Below are positions 1 through 8,287 of a DNA stretch of 64,000 nucleotides, piece by piece (within the stretch, counting starts at the first letter, position 1; each line of letters opens with the position of its first letter). Made by a program: the position numbers and the translations under genes. The stretch spans positions 1-64,000 of the forward strand of contig NZ_FMXE01000008.1 in NCBI RefSeq assembly GCF_900103735.1, given 5' to 3'. The notes beneath the pieces were generated by a model. It was not told the DNA's origin. It made no database searches and saw nothing but the letters and a program-made list of their open reading frames with translations. This DNA is from Algoriphagus alkaliphilus (GTDB lineage: Bacteria > Bacteroidota > Bacteroidia > Cytophagales > Cyclobacteriaceae).

Positions 1-400
1 GAACATGCTACGCCACGGCGCACAGGTGTGGACCGTCGACCGTTGTCTGTGGACGATTAGCCGCAACTTCTAAAGCATATTTCTTAATTTCTGGCAGGAT
101 TGCGGATAATTAGATTTTAGAATTATTATCCGTTTAAAATGCTTTAGTGACTATGAATCAAATTACCACATATAGCTTTTTCAAGGTTGAGGGGTTTTCA
201 AATAAGCAGCATAGTCCCATGGCTCTTGGGACGGGATACCGCTATTTGTAAAAGGTGCCAAATTGGACATGGAAAAGCTGGTTTCGCTACTGTATTGCGA
301 TCCTTTGGTTTAGTTTTGCCTTGATTCGGATTGCAGCGCTTGGTAAATTCCCGCCACAAGCCAGACTTCAGCTAAAAATCAGACCTAAGCAAAACCCCCC
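1..400. other. non-coding stretch upstream of the first gene
   Basis: I see no convincing gene here. A short frame at 255-458 overlaps the start of the SDR gene and has no recognisable protein character. The stretch contains a GGACCGTCGACCG-like degenerate repeat near 26-60 and a nested inverted repeat at 70-147. The remainder, 148-400, shows nothing I can name. The SDR start at 401 is preceded by a run of C (AAAACCCCCC) and not by a Shine-Dalgarno site. Confidence 0.6.
70..147. repeat. nested inverted repeat (palindromic element)
   Basis: CTAAAGCAT at 70-78 is the exact reverse complement of ATGCTTTAG at 139-147. Inside it, CGGATAAT at 103-110 pairs with ATTATCCG at 125-132. Both stems share about the same centre. 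This is consistent with a short palindromic mobile repeat or a hairpin; the sequence does not decide which. Confidence 0.6.
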
Positions 401-1303
401 ATGTCCAAAAAACGCATATTCTTCACCGGAGGATCAGGAAAAGCAGGAAAGCACGTGATCCCTTACCTACTCGAACAAGGATATCGGGTAATGAATGTTG
501 ACCTCGTGCCATTGAAAATTCCCGGAGTGGATAATCTGACAGCGGATATCACGGACTCCGGACAGATGTTTAATGCAATGAGTTCGTACGCTGGCTTGGA
601 TGAATTGGAAGCAGGAAATGGGATACCGAAGTTTGATGCGGTGGTTCATTTTGCCGCTGTACCCCGAATCCTGATCAATCCGGACAATGAAACTTTTCGG
701 GTCAATACCCTGGGTACCTATAATGTGATTGAGGCTGCGGTCAAGCTTGGGATAAAGAAAGTCATCATCGCCTCCTCCGAGACAACCTATGGCATCTGCT
801 TTTCCGACGGCAAAACCGATCCCAATTCACTGCCTTTGGAGGAGGACTATGATGTGGATCCCATGGATAGCTATGGCTTATCCAAGGTGGTAAATGAGCA
901 AACTGCCCGTGCCTTCCAGCGCCGATCGGGGATCGATATCTATGCCCTTCGCATCGGAAATGTAATTGAGCCCCACGAATACGCCGAATTGTTTCCCAAT
1001 TATTTCAAAAACCCGGAAGTACGTCGGCGGAATGCGTTCTGTTACATCGACGCCCGGGACTTGGGTCAGATTGTGGACTTGTGTTTGAAAAAGGACGGGC
1101 TTGGCTTTCAGGTTTTCAATGCCGGAAATGACCACAACGGTGCCATTATCCCGAGCAATACCTTGGCTGAACAGTTTTTTCCCGGCGTACCCCTTACCCG
1201 GGAATTGGAAGGGCATGAGGCCCTTTTTTCCAATCGGAAAATCCGTGAAGTGTTGGGATTCAAGGAACAGCACAACTGGCGAAACTATGTAAAAGCGGAA
1301 TAA
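401..1303 (+). CDS. NAD(P)-dependent epimerase/dehydratase (extended SDR)
   Basis: A 300-residue cytosolic protein with an extended-SDR Rossmann fold. The N-terminus carries the glycine motif TGGSGKAGKH. A DITD acidic pair (adenine-binding) lies near residue 49, IASSETTYG provides the Ser region, and YGLSK near residue 158 is the catalytic YxxxK. The length is typical for sugar-nucleotide or uronate dehydrogenase-type enzymes, but the substrate cannot be read from the sequence. It stands alone: the next gene is convergent on the minus strand. A weak GC-rich hairpin (1315-1332) lies in the 58-bp gap. Exact function is uncertain; family membership is secure. Confidence 0.85.
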   Translation: MSKKRIFFTGGSGKAGKHVIPYLLEQGYRVMNVDLVPLKIPGVDNLTADITDSGQMFNAMSSYAGLDELEAGNGIPKFDAVVHFAAVPRILINPDNETFRVNTLGTYNVIEAAVKLGIKKVIIASSETTYGICFSDGKTDPNSLPLEEDYDVDPMDSYGLSKVVNEQTARAFQRRSGIDIYALRIGNVIEPHEYAELFPNYFKNPEVRRRNAFCYIDARDLGQIVDLCLKKDGLGFQVFNAGNDHNGAIIPSNTLAEQFFPGVPLTRELEGHEALFSNRKIREVLGFKEQHNWRNYVKAE

Positions 1304-1361
1304 CCCTGAAAGCACCGAGCCTTGAGGCTTGGCTGAGCATTCCCCGGAATAATCCCTTATC

Positions 1362-1910
1362 TCAAATCACGCGGATCGCTTTCACAAAGCGGCGGGTATA
1401 GCTTGGCTTAGACAGGTCGGTAAAGATGACTTTCATCTCAGGTTCTGAGGAGGCATGAATAAATTGACTTTCCCTTCCATTTTCACTGGTGACAATTCCG
1501 ATATGACCAACCACATTCCGTGTTGGGCTCAGAAACAGCAATAAATCTCCCTTTTGGACATGCTCAACCGGGATTTCTCGACCGAAATTCTGGAAATCCG
1601 CTGTAGTACGCGGCACTTTAATATTGAAATGCCTGAAAACAAAGTGGACAAATCCGGAGCAGTCAAACCCATCTCTTCCGGAGCCCGCTGTGACATAGGG
1701 CGTTCCCAGAAATTCAATTCCATAGTCCACGATGCTATTTTTCAAGGAATCATCCTTTTCCACTGCAGCTAGTGGGCTTACCGTTTCGGGCAATTGGACT
1801 TGAGTATTTACCGCATCAGGCTTTTCGTAGAATACAAAACCCAGCGAGAAAATAATCAGCAGCATAAATGCGAATTTTCCAATAAACGGGAGTTGGTGTC
1901 TCTTTATCAT
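1362..1910 (-). CDS. NlpC/P60 (C40) cell-wall hydrolase
   Basis: A 182-residue protein with an uncleaved-looking N-terminal membrane segment or signal (residues about 9-28) and a C-terminal NlpC/P60 papain-like domain. The catalytic Cys is in DGFDCSGFV and the catalytic His in VGHIGIV, with the usual GTPY motif before them (FLGTPYVTAGSGRDG). Family members cleave gamma-D-Glu-diaminopimelate bonds in peptidoglycan stem peptides in the periplasm. It is a single gene, convergent with the upstream SDR. The promoter region borders the palindromic element at 1942-2111. Confidence 0.9.
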   Translation of the reverse strand: MIKRHQLPFIGKFAFMLLIIFSLGFVFYEKPDAVNTQVQLPETVSPLAAVEKDDSLKNSIVDYGIEFLGTPYVTAGSGRDGFDCSGFVHFVFRHFNIKVPRTTADFQNFGREIPVEHVQKGDLLLFLSPTRNVVGHIGIVTSENGRESQFIHASSEPEMKVIFTDLSKPSYTRRFVKAIRVI

Positions 1911-1941
1911 AAGGGGTGAATTGCGTAAATCTACTGTTTTA

Positions 1942-2111
1942 AACCCGATTTATGCATTAGGTTTTGTTATGAGGGCAGTAATTGCAATAAAATCAGGCTG
2001 TTTGGAGACTGAGGCATAGCACCACTATGGTGAAGTCGAAAACAGCAACTTAGTGACTGATTTTGAAGCAATTACTGTCCGTAATAGAATTGCTAATGCA
2101 TATATCGGGTT
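1942..2111. mobile_element. 170-bp palindromic MITE-like element
   Basis: The whole element is one imperfect palindrome centred near 2026. The ends AACCCGAT (1942-1949) and ATCGGGTT (2104-2111) pair exactly. So do ATGCATTAG (1952-1960) with CTAATGCAT (2093-2101), CAGTAATTGC (1976-1985) with GCAATTACTG (2068-2077), and AAAATCAG (1989-1996) with CTGATTTT (2057-2064). The tip is CACCA-CTA-TGGTG at 2020-2032. It has no coding capacity. The size, terminal inverted repeats and intergenic position fit a miniature inverted-repeat transposable element. A target duplication is not clear; TTA occurs at both edges. Confidence 0.6.
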
Positions 2112-2386
2112 AGTTGTCAAAGTCAAGCTTTAAGCGATTCCACACACCTCAGTCAATGGAATGAAAAGGGTACGAAGATGGGTAGCTCTCCGCCGATTTA
2201 CGGGCTAACACGGAGTAATTACCATGAAAATTAAATTTGGATTCCAAAAGCGGTACAAGTTCCCGATTATTTAGGGGCCTGGCCCATTGGCAGCGGGACT
2301 TTCAGCTTTGGAAATATCCGTTGCATGGCCACCCGCTTTTGACTATTTTTCTTGCGTTTACACTTGTTGATTAATTGCCACCTACC
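2112..2386. other. intergenic remainder, nothing recognised
   Basis: No gene, terminator or promoter box can be supported between the palindromic element and the M20 peptidase. A GC-rich patch around 2270-2340 (GGGGCCTGGCCC and following bases) can form small hairpins, but it matches nothing I recognise. Confidence 0.5.
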
Positions 2387-3904
2387 ATGAGAATTACAGC
2401 CCTTATCTGTTGCCTGCTTTTTTCCCTGTCACTTCAGGCTCAAAAAACTGAACGCGCACAGCTCGAAGCACTCACCGAAAAGCAGTGGCAAGCTGCCATA
2501 AAACTGCTCAATGACCTCGTTTCCATGCCGAATGACGCGGTGTTTCCGGATCAGATCGAAGAAAATATAGTCTGGTGTGAAAATGTCTTCGCTACCAGAG
2601 GCTGGACGCAGGAGCGACTGGAAACAGGAGGAATCCCCTTGCTTTTGGTGGAAAAAAAGCAGCCGAACCCGAAAAAAACTGCGCTCTTCTACTTCCATGT
2701 CGATGGTCAGGCCGTAGATCGAAGCCGTTGGTTTCAGCCTGATCCATATATCCCTGTCTTAAAAGAGCAAACAGCGGACGGAACTTGGGAGATCATTCCA
2801 ATGGATCGACTGAATAAAGAATACAATGCAGATTGGCGGATTTTTGCCCGGTCCAGTTCGGATGACAAAGGACCTTTGGCGATGTTTATCAGTGCCTGGG
2901 ATGCATTGACCCAAGCGGGAATTTCTCCGGATTATTCGATCAAGATTATTTTGGATTTTGAGGAAGAACAGGGTTCGCCGAGACTTCCTGCAGCCGTGAT
3001 TCAATACAAGGAAAAACTGACCGCTGATCTGATGCTGATCATGGATGGCCCCCAGCACACCAGCAATAAACCTACCCTCAGCTACGGCGCAAGAGGAATC
3101 TCAGAATTGTTTCTGACGACCTATGGCCCAAAGCTTTCACAACATAGCGGACACTATGGGAATTATGCTCCCAATCCGGCCCTGTTGCTTTCTCAGCTTT
3201 TGGCTTCGATGAAAAATGAAAACGGCAGAGTCATAATACCGGGATTCTATGAGGGAATTACCCTGAGCGAATCGGAAAAAGCCGTCCTCAATGCTGTACC
3301 TGATGATGAAGTCGCCATCAAAAAACGCCTTGGAATCTCCCGAACGGATCAGGTGGGACAGAGCTATCAAGAGAGCATCCAATATCCTTCGCTGAACATC
3401 CGCGGAATGCGTTCGGCTTGGGTAGGTTCTGAGGCTCGGACCATCATCCCTGAAGTGGCCGTGGCCGAGCTCGATATGCGACTGGTGCCGGAGTCCGATC
3501 CGAAACGGCTTTTTGGACTGATCGAAAACCACATCCGGGAGCAGGGTTTTTACATTGTAGAAAAAGATCCTACCGATGAAGAGCGCATGAAGTATCCCAA
3601 GATCGTCCGAGTCAACAAATCTATTTCGTATCAGGCATTTCGAACCCCGATGGATTCCGAGGCAGGGGCTTGGCTGAGAAAGAGCATGAATCGGGCATTT
3701 GGTACAGACCCGGTTCAAATCCGGATTTCCGGAGGTTCAATTCCCATTTCCCCTTTTGTCGATGCATTGGGGATTCCGGCCGTCACCATCCCCACGGTCA
3801 ATGCCGACAACAATCAGCACAGCCCAAATGAAAATCTCAGATTGGGCAATTACAAAGACGGGATTGTGACCATTATGAGCGTACTCACCGAACCGATGTA
3901 TTGA
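2387..3904 (+). CDS. secreted M20-family metallopeptidase
   Basis: About 505 residues from the ATG at 2387. An in-frame TTG four codons upstream is possible, but the ATG puts a clean signal peptide (about residues 1-19, ending LQAQ) at the N-terminus. The M20 zinc site is visible: FHVDGQAVD near residue 103, the bridging Asp region SSSDDKGP near 156, the catalytic Glu pair DFEEEQGS near 189, and a late His in NNQHSPNE near 476. An inserted dimerisation domain fits the length. It probably cleaves di- or oligopeptides or acylated amino acids in the periplasm. It is a single gene with no operon partner. Confidence 0.9.
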   Translation: MRITALICCLLFSLSLQAQKTERAQLEALTEKQWQAAIKLLNDLVSMPNDAVFPDQIEENIVWCENVFATRGWTQERLETGGIPLLLVEKKQPNPKKTALFYFHVDGQAVDRSRWFQPDPYIPVLKEQTADGTWEIIPMDRLNKEYNADWRIFARSSSDDKGPLAMFISAWDALTQAGISPDYSIKIILDFEEEQGSPRLPAAVIQYKEKLTADLMLIMDGPQHTSNKPTLSYGARGISELFLTTYGPKLSQHSGHYGNYAPNPALLLSQLLASMKNENGRVIIPGFYEGITLSESEKAVLNAVPDDEVAIKKRLGISRTDQVGQSYQESIQYPSLNIRGMRSAWVGSEARTIIPEVAVAELDMRLVPESDPKRLFGLIENHIREQGFYIVEKDPTDEERMKYPKIVRVNKSISYQAFRTPMDSEAGAWLRKSMNRAFGTDPVQIRISGGSIPISPFVDALGIPAVTIPTVNADNNQHSPNENLRLGNYKDGIVTIMSVLTEPMY

Positions 3905-3990
3905 TTCGCTCGAATAAGCTGCATAAGGATTTGACTCTTTCAGCAAAAGAAACTAGGTGGATGGACCGTGGGTTGGGCTGAGTTTTTTTG

Positions 3991-4713
3991 CTACCCGTCA
4001 TTTTCGGGATTGGTATCGTTGACTATGGGGAATCGCTTTACTTCATCCAGTTCTTCGACTTCCTCTGTCCTTTCTCTTGCCGCAAACAAGACCGAAGAAC
4101 CCGTCCCCATTCCCATTATCGTCCGCATGGCTTTTTCAGGCTCAATATCCAAAAACCTCATTTGGGTAGAAGGCACATGGTAAATATTCCCGTTCATTGG
4201 ATTTGGTGCAGTAGGGACAAAAACGGTATAGATTCCATCACAGGCCTTTTCGGTAATAAATCCTGTCAAAAGCACTCCGGTGTTGTATGCATCAATAAGT
4301 ACTACCTGACTGAAGGGCATTTTCTTAAGTCCCGAAAATTGCGCGATGGTCTCTTGAAGCGTAGAATAGAGTGGTATTCGAAGTAAGTATCTGCCTTCAA
4401 AAATTTTAAACGATTTTTTACTCCTGGCACTTCTCAGAATTAATCCTATCGTGAAAATAAATACCACCAGGATCAACAAGGCCAATAAGTTTATTACCAA
4501 CGCATGCTTTTCGGCATTTTTGTCCAATAATGCACTGATTGGAGATACAATATTAAAAACAAACTTAAAAATCAGGGAGAGTAAAAACAGGATAATGATT
4601 GTTGGTAAAACCAATAATAGCCCGTCCAAGAGGGTCTTGATAAAAAATGGTTTGGACCAAAATTTATCCAATGAGATATTTTTATTCGGGTTTGTATGCA
4701 TAGGATTTTCCAT
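3991..4713 (-). CDS. DUF502 family membrane protein
   Basis: A 240-residue integral membrane protein. Two strong hydrophobic segments lie near residues 28-58 and 70-95. They are followed by the DUF502 soluble part with RIPLYSTLQETI, the NTGVLLTGFITEK strand and the FVPTAPNPMNGN motif typical of the family. The family is widespread in bacteria and has no firmly established biochemical role; a link to envelope or outer-membrane trafficking has been proposed. The N-terminal 20 residues are polar and family-atypical. The gene is monocistronic: 129 bp of featureless DNA separates it from the helicase gene upstream. Confidence 0.85.
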   Translation of the reverse strand: MENPMHTNPNKNISLDKFWSKPFFIKTLLDGLLLVLPTIIILFLLSLIFKFVFNIVSPISALLDKNAEKHALVINLLALLILVVFIFTIGLILRSARSKKSFKIFEGRYLLRIPLYSTLQETIAQFSGLKKMPFSQVVLIDAYNTGVLLTGFITEKACDGIYTVFVPTAPNPMNGNIYHVPSTQMRFLDIEPEKAMRTIMGMGTGSSVLFAARERTEEVEELDEVKRFPIVNDTNPENDG

Positions 4714-4842
4714 TGAATTATTTCTGTTAGTCTGTCTTAAAACCGAAGATTTAAGTCAATTTTATGAGAAAAGTATGCCAAGCCCTCCAATACCTGCTAA
4801 CACATCCATTGGACTTTCAGAAAAAGAAAAACTTCCTCCCCG

Positions 4843-7113
4843 CTAGTCCAGGGTATTTCGCTCTAAATTCAGGACCATCCTCAAGGTTCCGTAATCATAC
4901 TTCCCTCCGAAATGCTCGAAGTAAGGCTTGAGCGAATCATATTTCCCCGCTTCAGCCTGAATTTCCCGGATGTCCTGCTCGGCTACCAATTGTTCCAGTT
5001 TAAGCACTCCCGACTTCACTCCAAATGCCAAATGCCCCATGATCGTCGACAGGGCAAACTCCCGCTCTGTGGCGATTTCCTGTGGATTTTTACCCTCCAA
5101 AAACAGTCGGACGCTGATTGACTTGGAGTCTTCCTTCTTTTCCTTGGGAGCTGTGGTTTTTTTGGCTGTGGATTTCTTACGACCGGTTTTGGTACTCGAT
5201 TTTGGTTTTTCGGGGAGGGTTTTTCGGATTGTTTCTACAATGGATTTTCTCAAAGCAGCAATTTGCTGATCCAAATCCGGCATCCTTCCGGTAATTTCTC
5301 CCTTCAAAATGGCCTGAATCAGGCGGCCGCTTCTGGCTATTCCCAAGTACTTCCCGAGCAGTTCCAACTCCAATTCTTCGAGTCCGTTTTGGTAGGATTT
5401 GATTCTGGAAAACTCCTCCACCTTCACCTCGTGAAGGATTAACTTTTCCAAAATCCCCCTGAGTAAATCCAGGTAGTAGCCCGTCCCCTTTTCGACTCTA
5501 GCCAACAGCTTTTCCTGATCGCCCTCCTGCAGCAAAAACAATAGCTGCGAACGGAATTTCCGGGTGTTTTCTCCTTCCGATTCCAGGGCTTGAAAAATCA
5601 CTGACAGGTCTTTTCTCAGGCTCTCATCTTCAAACTCCAAACTGCTTTCATGCTCCTTGGCAAATTGACTGAGGGATTTGAGTAAGCTTCCAAACTCAAA
5701 CGTATCCTGAATCAGCTGAGTCAAATACTGACTTTGGCGGGCGGTAAGCAAGTCGCTCAGGCTCTCCTGAAGGACGGTACCAAGCGTGAAATCCACCACC
5801 TTGGGATCAGAATAGATCACATCCGCCTGCACCCGGGTCCTCAAAACCAGACCGTCAAGGCTTCTCAGGCGGCTGAGGGCGACATAGACCTGCCCCGGAG
5901 CAAATGCCTGCCCCACATCAATGATCGCCCGATCAAAGGTCAGGCCCTGACTTTTGTGCACTGTCACGGCCCAGGCGAGCTTGATGGGAAATTGGGAAAA
6001 AGTCCCGATCACTTCCTCTTCCAACTCTTTGGTGTCGGGGTTGATCCGGTATTTTTTGTTTTCCCAAAGTTCCTTTTTCAATACAAATTCCTCATGGGAG
6101 TCATCCATCTCCACTGTGATTTGCTCCTTGTCCAGCTTGATCACGGTGGCAAGTTTTCCATTGAAATAGGAAGAAAGCCCCGAGGTGTCATTTTTGATAA
6201 ACATCACCCGCGCAGCAACCTTCAACTCGATGGATTGGGGAAGTGGAAACAGGTTTTCGGGAAAGTCCCGCTCTACCTCAGCATCATAGAAAAATGACGG
6301 AGCGTCCAAGCTTCGCAACTCCCGCAGGTTGATCTCATCGGCCTTGTAGTTGTGCGTGGTCAAGGTGATGCAAGGGGGCAGATCGCGGATTTGATCCAAG
6401 GTCTTGAAATGTTGATTGAGTACGCGGACGTCTTCGGGAGTCGCCCGGTTATCCCGGAGGTTGTTCAAAATACGGATAAACACATCGTCCTGCTGCCTGA
6501 AAATCTTGTCCAGCTCGAGATAGATCATCCCGGAGTTTTGCAGTGCTTTGGCCTCAAAAAAGTGCATGGAATTGTAAAACCGACTCAAAACAGTCCATTC
6601 CTGATCTTTGACCACAGGAGGCAATTGATATAAATCTCCGATCAGCAATACCTGAACTCCTCCAAAAGGCACCTGATAGTTTCGCTTGACGCTGCGCAGT
6701 CGATAATCTATCGCGTCCAAAATATCCGCACGCAGCATACTTACTTCGTCGATCACCAGCAGATCAATGCTCTTGAGTACATTTCTCCGAAACTGATTCA
6801 AGGGATGTCGCCTTGCGAGTGTCTGCTGGGTGTAGAAGCCATGATTATCCGTAAAGTTTCCCTCAGCCTCCCGCGTAGGAAGAAAAGATCCGAAAGGAAG
6901 CAGAAACTGGGAATGAATGGTCACACCCCGGGCATTCAGCGCAGCTATGCCTGTCGGTGCCACGATAACGAATCGCTTGTGCGTCAGAAGGCTAAGCTCT
7001 CTCAGGAAGGTAGTCTTGCCCGTTCCCGCCTTTCCTGTCAAAAAAATCGGGGCTCCAGTATTATTGACAAATTTTGCTGCCAACTGAAGCCTGGCAGTGG
7101 ATTGGTTTTCCAT
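4843..7113 (-). CDS. Pif1/RecD-like superfamily 1B helicase with C-terminal HTH
   Basis: A 756-residue ATP-dependent DNA helicase. Walker A GKAGTGKTT lies at about 26-34, APTGIAAL follows, Walker B VIDEVSM is near 120, the GDLYQLPPV sensor motif is near 156, and VHKSQGLTFD with YVALSRLRS (motifs V/VI) is near 385-420. A Lys-rich linker (about 635-665) leads to a C-terminal helix-turn-helix of the HTH_40 type (LFLEGKNPQEIATERE). Bacterial Pif1-like helicases resolve forks, R-loops and G-quadruplexes; the specific role here is inferred. Single gene, cytosolic. Confidence 0.92.
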   Translation of the reverse strand: MENQSTARLQLAAKFVNNTGAPIFLTGKAGTGKTTFLRELSLLTHKRFVIVAPTGIAALNARGVTIHSQFLLPFGSFLPTREAEGNFTDNHGFYTQQTLARRHPLNQFRRNVLKSIDLLVIDEVSMLRADILDAIDYRLRSVKRNYQVPFGGVQVLLIGDLYQLPPVVKDQEWTVLSRFYNSMHFFEAKALQNSGMIYLELDKIFRQQDDVFIRILNNLRDNRATPEDVRVLNQHFKTLDQIRDLPPCITLTTHNYKADEINLRELRSLDAPSFFYDAEVERDFPENLFPLPQSIELKVAARVMFIKNDTSGLSSYFNGKLATVIKLDKEQITVEMDDSHEEFVLKKELWENKKYRINPDTKELEEEVIGTFSQFPIKLAWAVTVHKSQGLTFDRAIIDVGQAFAPGQVYVALSRLRSLDGLVLRTRVQADVIYSDPKVVDFTLGTVLQESLSDLLTARQSQYLTQLIQDTFEFGSLLKSLSQFAKEHESSLEFEDESLRKDLSVIFQALESEGENTRKFRSQLLFLLQEGDQEKLLARVEKGTGYYLDLLRGILEKLILHEVKVEEFSRIKSYQNGLEELELELLGKYLGIARSGRLIQAILKGEITGRMPDLDQQIAALRKSIVETIRKTLPEKPKSSTKTGRKKSTAKKTTAPKEKKEDSKSISVRLFLEGKNPQEIATEREFALSTIMGHLAFGVKSGVLKLEQLVAEQDIREIQAEAGKYDSLKPYFEHFGGKYDYGTLRMVLNLERNTLD

Positions 7114-7223
7114 CCAACTAAAGTAAATTTTTCAATTGAAAAAATCCCTATTTACATTCAAAAGGAAAGAAACTTTTGTCTGAATGCTTCGAATTCCACA
7201 ATTTCAATCCATAATTCATCGCC

Positions 7224-7844
7224 ATGTACATCCATCCGCTTAATTCCTGGAAAAACGACCCGGAAATCCATGATTTCCTTCGAAAAAACGCATTTGCCAC
7301 ACTGGTGACTCAAGTGAATGGGAGGCCTTGTGCCACTCATCTGCCCTTCGTTTTAGATGAAAATTCATCCGGAGAGGCCATTTTGAGCGGACATTTTGCC
7401 AAAGCAAATCCCCAATGGAAATCTCTGGCCGGGATGGAGGATGTTTTGGTGATTTTTCAGGGACCTCATGCCTACATTTCCTCCTCCTGGTACAATCATG
7501 AAAATGTGCCCACCTGGAACTACCTCGCTGTGCATGTCTATGGAAAAATCCGGATGATTGCCGGTGAAGAATTGATGGATCACCTCAAAAAGCTGGTTGA
7601 TACTTATGAAGTGGGTAGGCCGAATCGCGTCCGGGTGGAGACGATGACCGAGTCCTATGTACAAAATCAGGTGAGAGCACTGGTAGGATTTGAAGTGAAA
7701 ATCGAGGAAGTGCAAGCCAGTGCAAAGCTGTCACAAAACCGGGACGGGGTGAATTATAAAAACATCATCCAAAAGCTGGAAGAGAGCCCCTTTCCTTTAG
7801 ATAAGGAAATCGCTGAGGAAATGCGGAAAATCAGACCGCAGTAG
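7224..7844 (+). CDS. PaiB-like FMN-binding negative transcriptional regulator
   Basis: A 206-residue flavin-reductase-fold protein of the PaiB family. It begins MYIHP, as family members do, and contains the conserved ATLVTQVNGRP strand, SGHFAKANPQW, FQGPHAYISSSWY and VPTWNYLAVHVYG. The family binds FMN. In Bacillus, PaiB is reported to repress sporulation and protease genes, but many homologues are probably flavin- or haem-handling enzymes. It is divergent from the helicase gene with a 110-bp gap. No partner acetyltransferase (PaiA) lies next to it. Confidence 0.9.
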   Translation: MYIHPLNSWKNDPEIHDFLRKNAFATLVTQVNGRPCATHLPFVLDENSSGEAILSGHFAKANPQWKSLAGMEDVLVIFQGPHAYISSSWYNHENVPTWNYLAVHVYGKIRMIAGEELMDHLKKLVDTYEVGRPNRVRVETMTESYVQNQVRALVGFEVKIEEVQASAKLSQNRDGVNYKNIIQKLEESPFPLDKEIAEEMRKIRPQ

Positions 7845-7978
7845 CATCCAAGTGCCATTTCCTTAATCTAATTCGAGGAGAAAATACAATCCATTCCCTC
7901 ATGTCTCGGGGCAAAGGATCTATTTACCTGATTTCTCTGCGCTCTGAAAAAAGAGGCTGTCTCAAAAGGCCTGATTTG

Positions 7979-8186
7979 TGTCAGCCTGAGCACCTGACCA
8001 ACGAGAGTTGGGCAGTACGAAGGAAAGTAGAAGCGAATACCGGCGCATTTCGACTTCGATACCGATGACAGATTGATTTTAATAGTCTAATATTGTGCAA
8101 GTCCGAGCACCCGACAGACGGGAGTCTGGAGGCCCGAGGACCTTTCGTACTGACCGACTCGCGTCAGTCAGGTGCTCAAGGTGACA
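7979..8186. repeat. imperfect inverted repeat pair, palindromic repeat cluster
   Basis: This lies in the 443-bp gene-free stretch 7845-8287. The 20-mer at 7979-7998 matches the reverse complement of 8167-8186 at 18 positions, with the core TGAGCACCTGAC exact. CAGTACGAA (8013-8021) pairs with TTCGTACTG (8144-8152). A third, diverged copy in direct orientation (CCGAGCACCCGACAGACGGG) lies at about 8103-8122. This is a dispersed-repeat type structure with no coding capacity. The rest of the gap shows nothing else. Confidence 0.6.
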
Positions 8187-8287
8187 AAATCCCTGCTTTC
8201 GAAGTAATTCGCCGTCATTTCCTTTTTGTTTGTTTACCAAATATTTCCAACTCAATGTGACAAACTGAAGGTATGTGACAGCCCCTT

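Noticed and set aside
255..458. 67-codon open frame before the SDR gene
   Set aside because: It overlaps the well-supported SDR start, has no domain, and its last part is a shifted reading of SDR codons.
1315..1332. Terminator between the SDR and NlpC genes
   Set aside because: CCGAGCCTTGAGGCTTGG forms a short stem but has no T-run on either strand.
3137..3718. 193-codon antisense frame in the M20 peptidase gene
   Set aside because: It lies entirely opposite a conserved metallopeptidase and shows no protein-like motif; it is a shadow of codon bias.
5734..6297. 187-codon antisense frame in the helicase gene
   Set aside because: It lies opposite helicase motifs and is His/Gly-rich without fold character.
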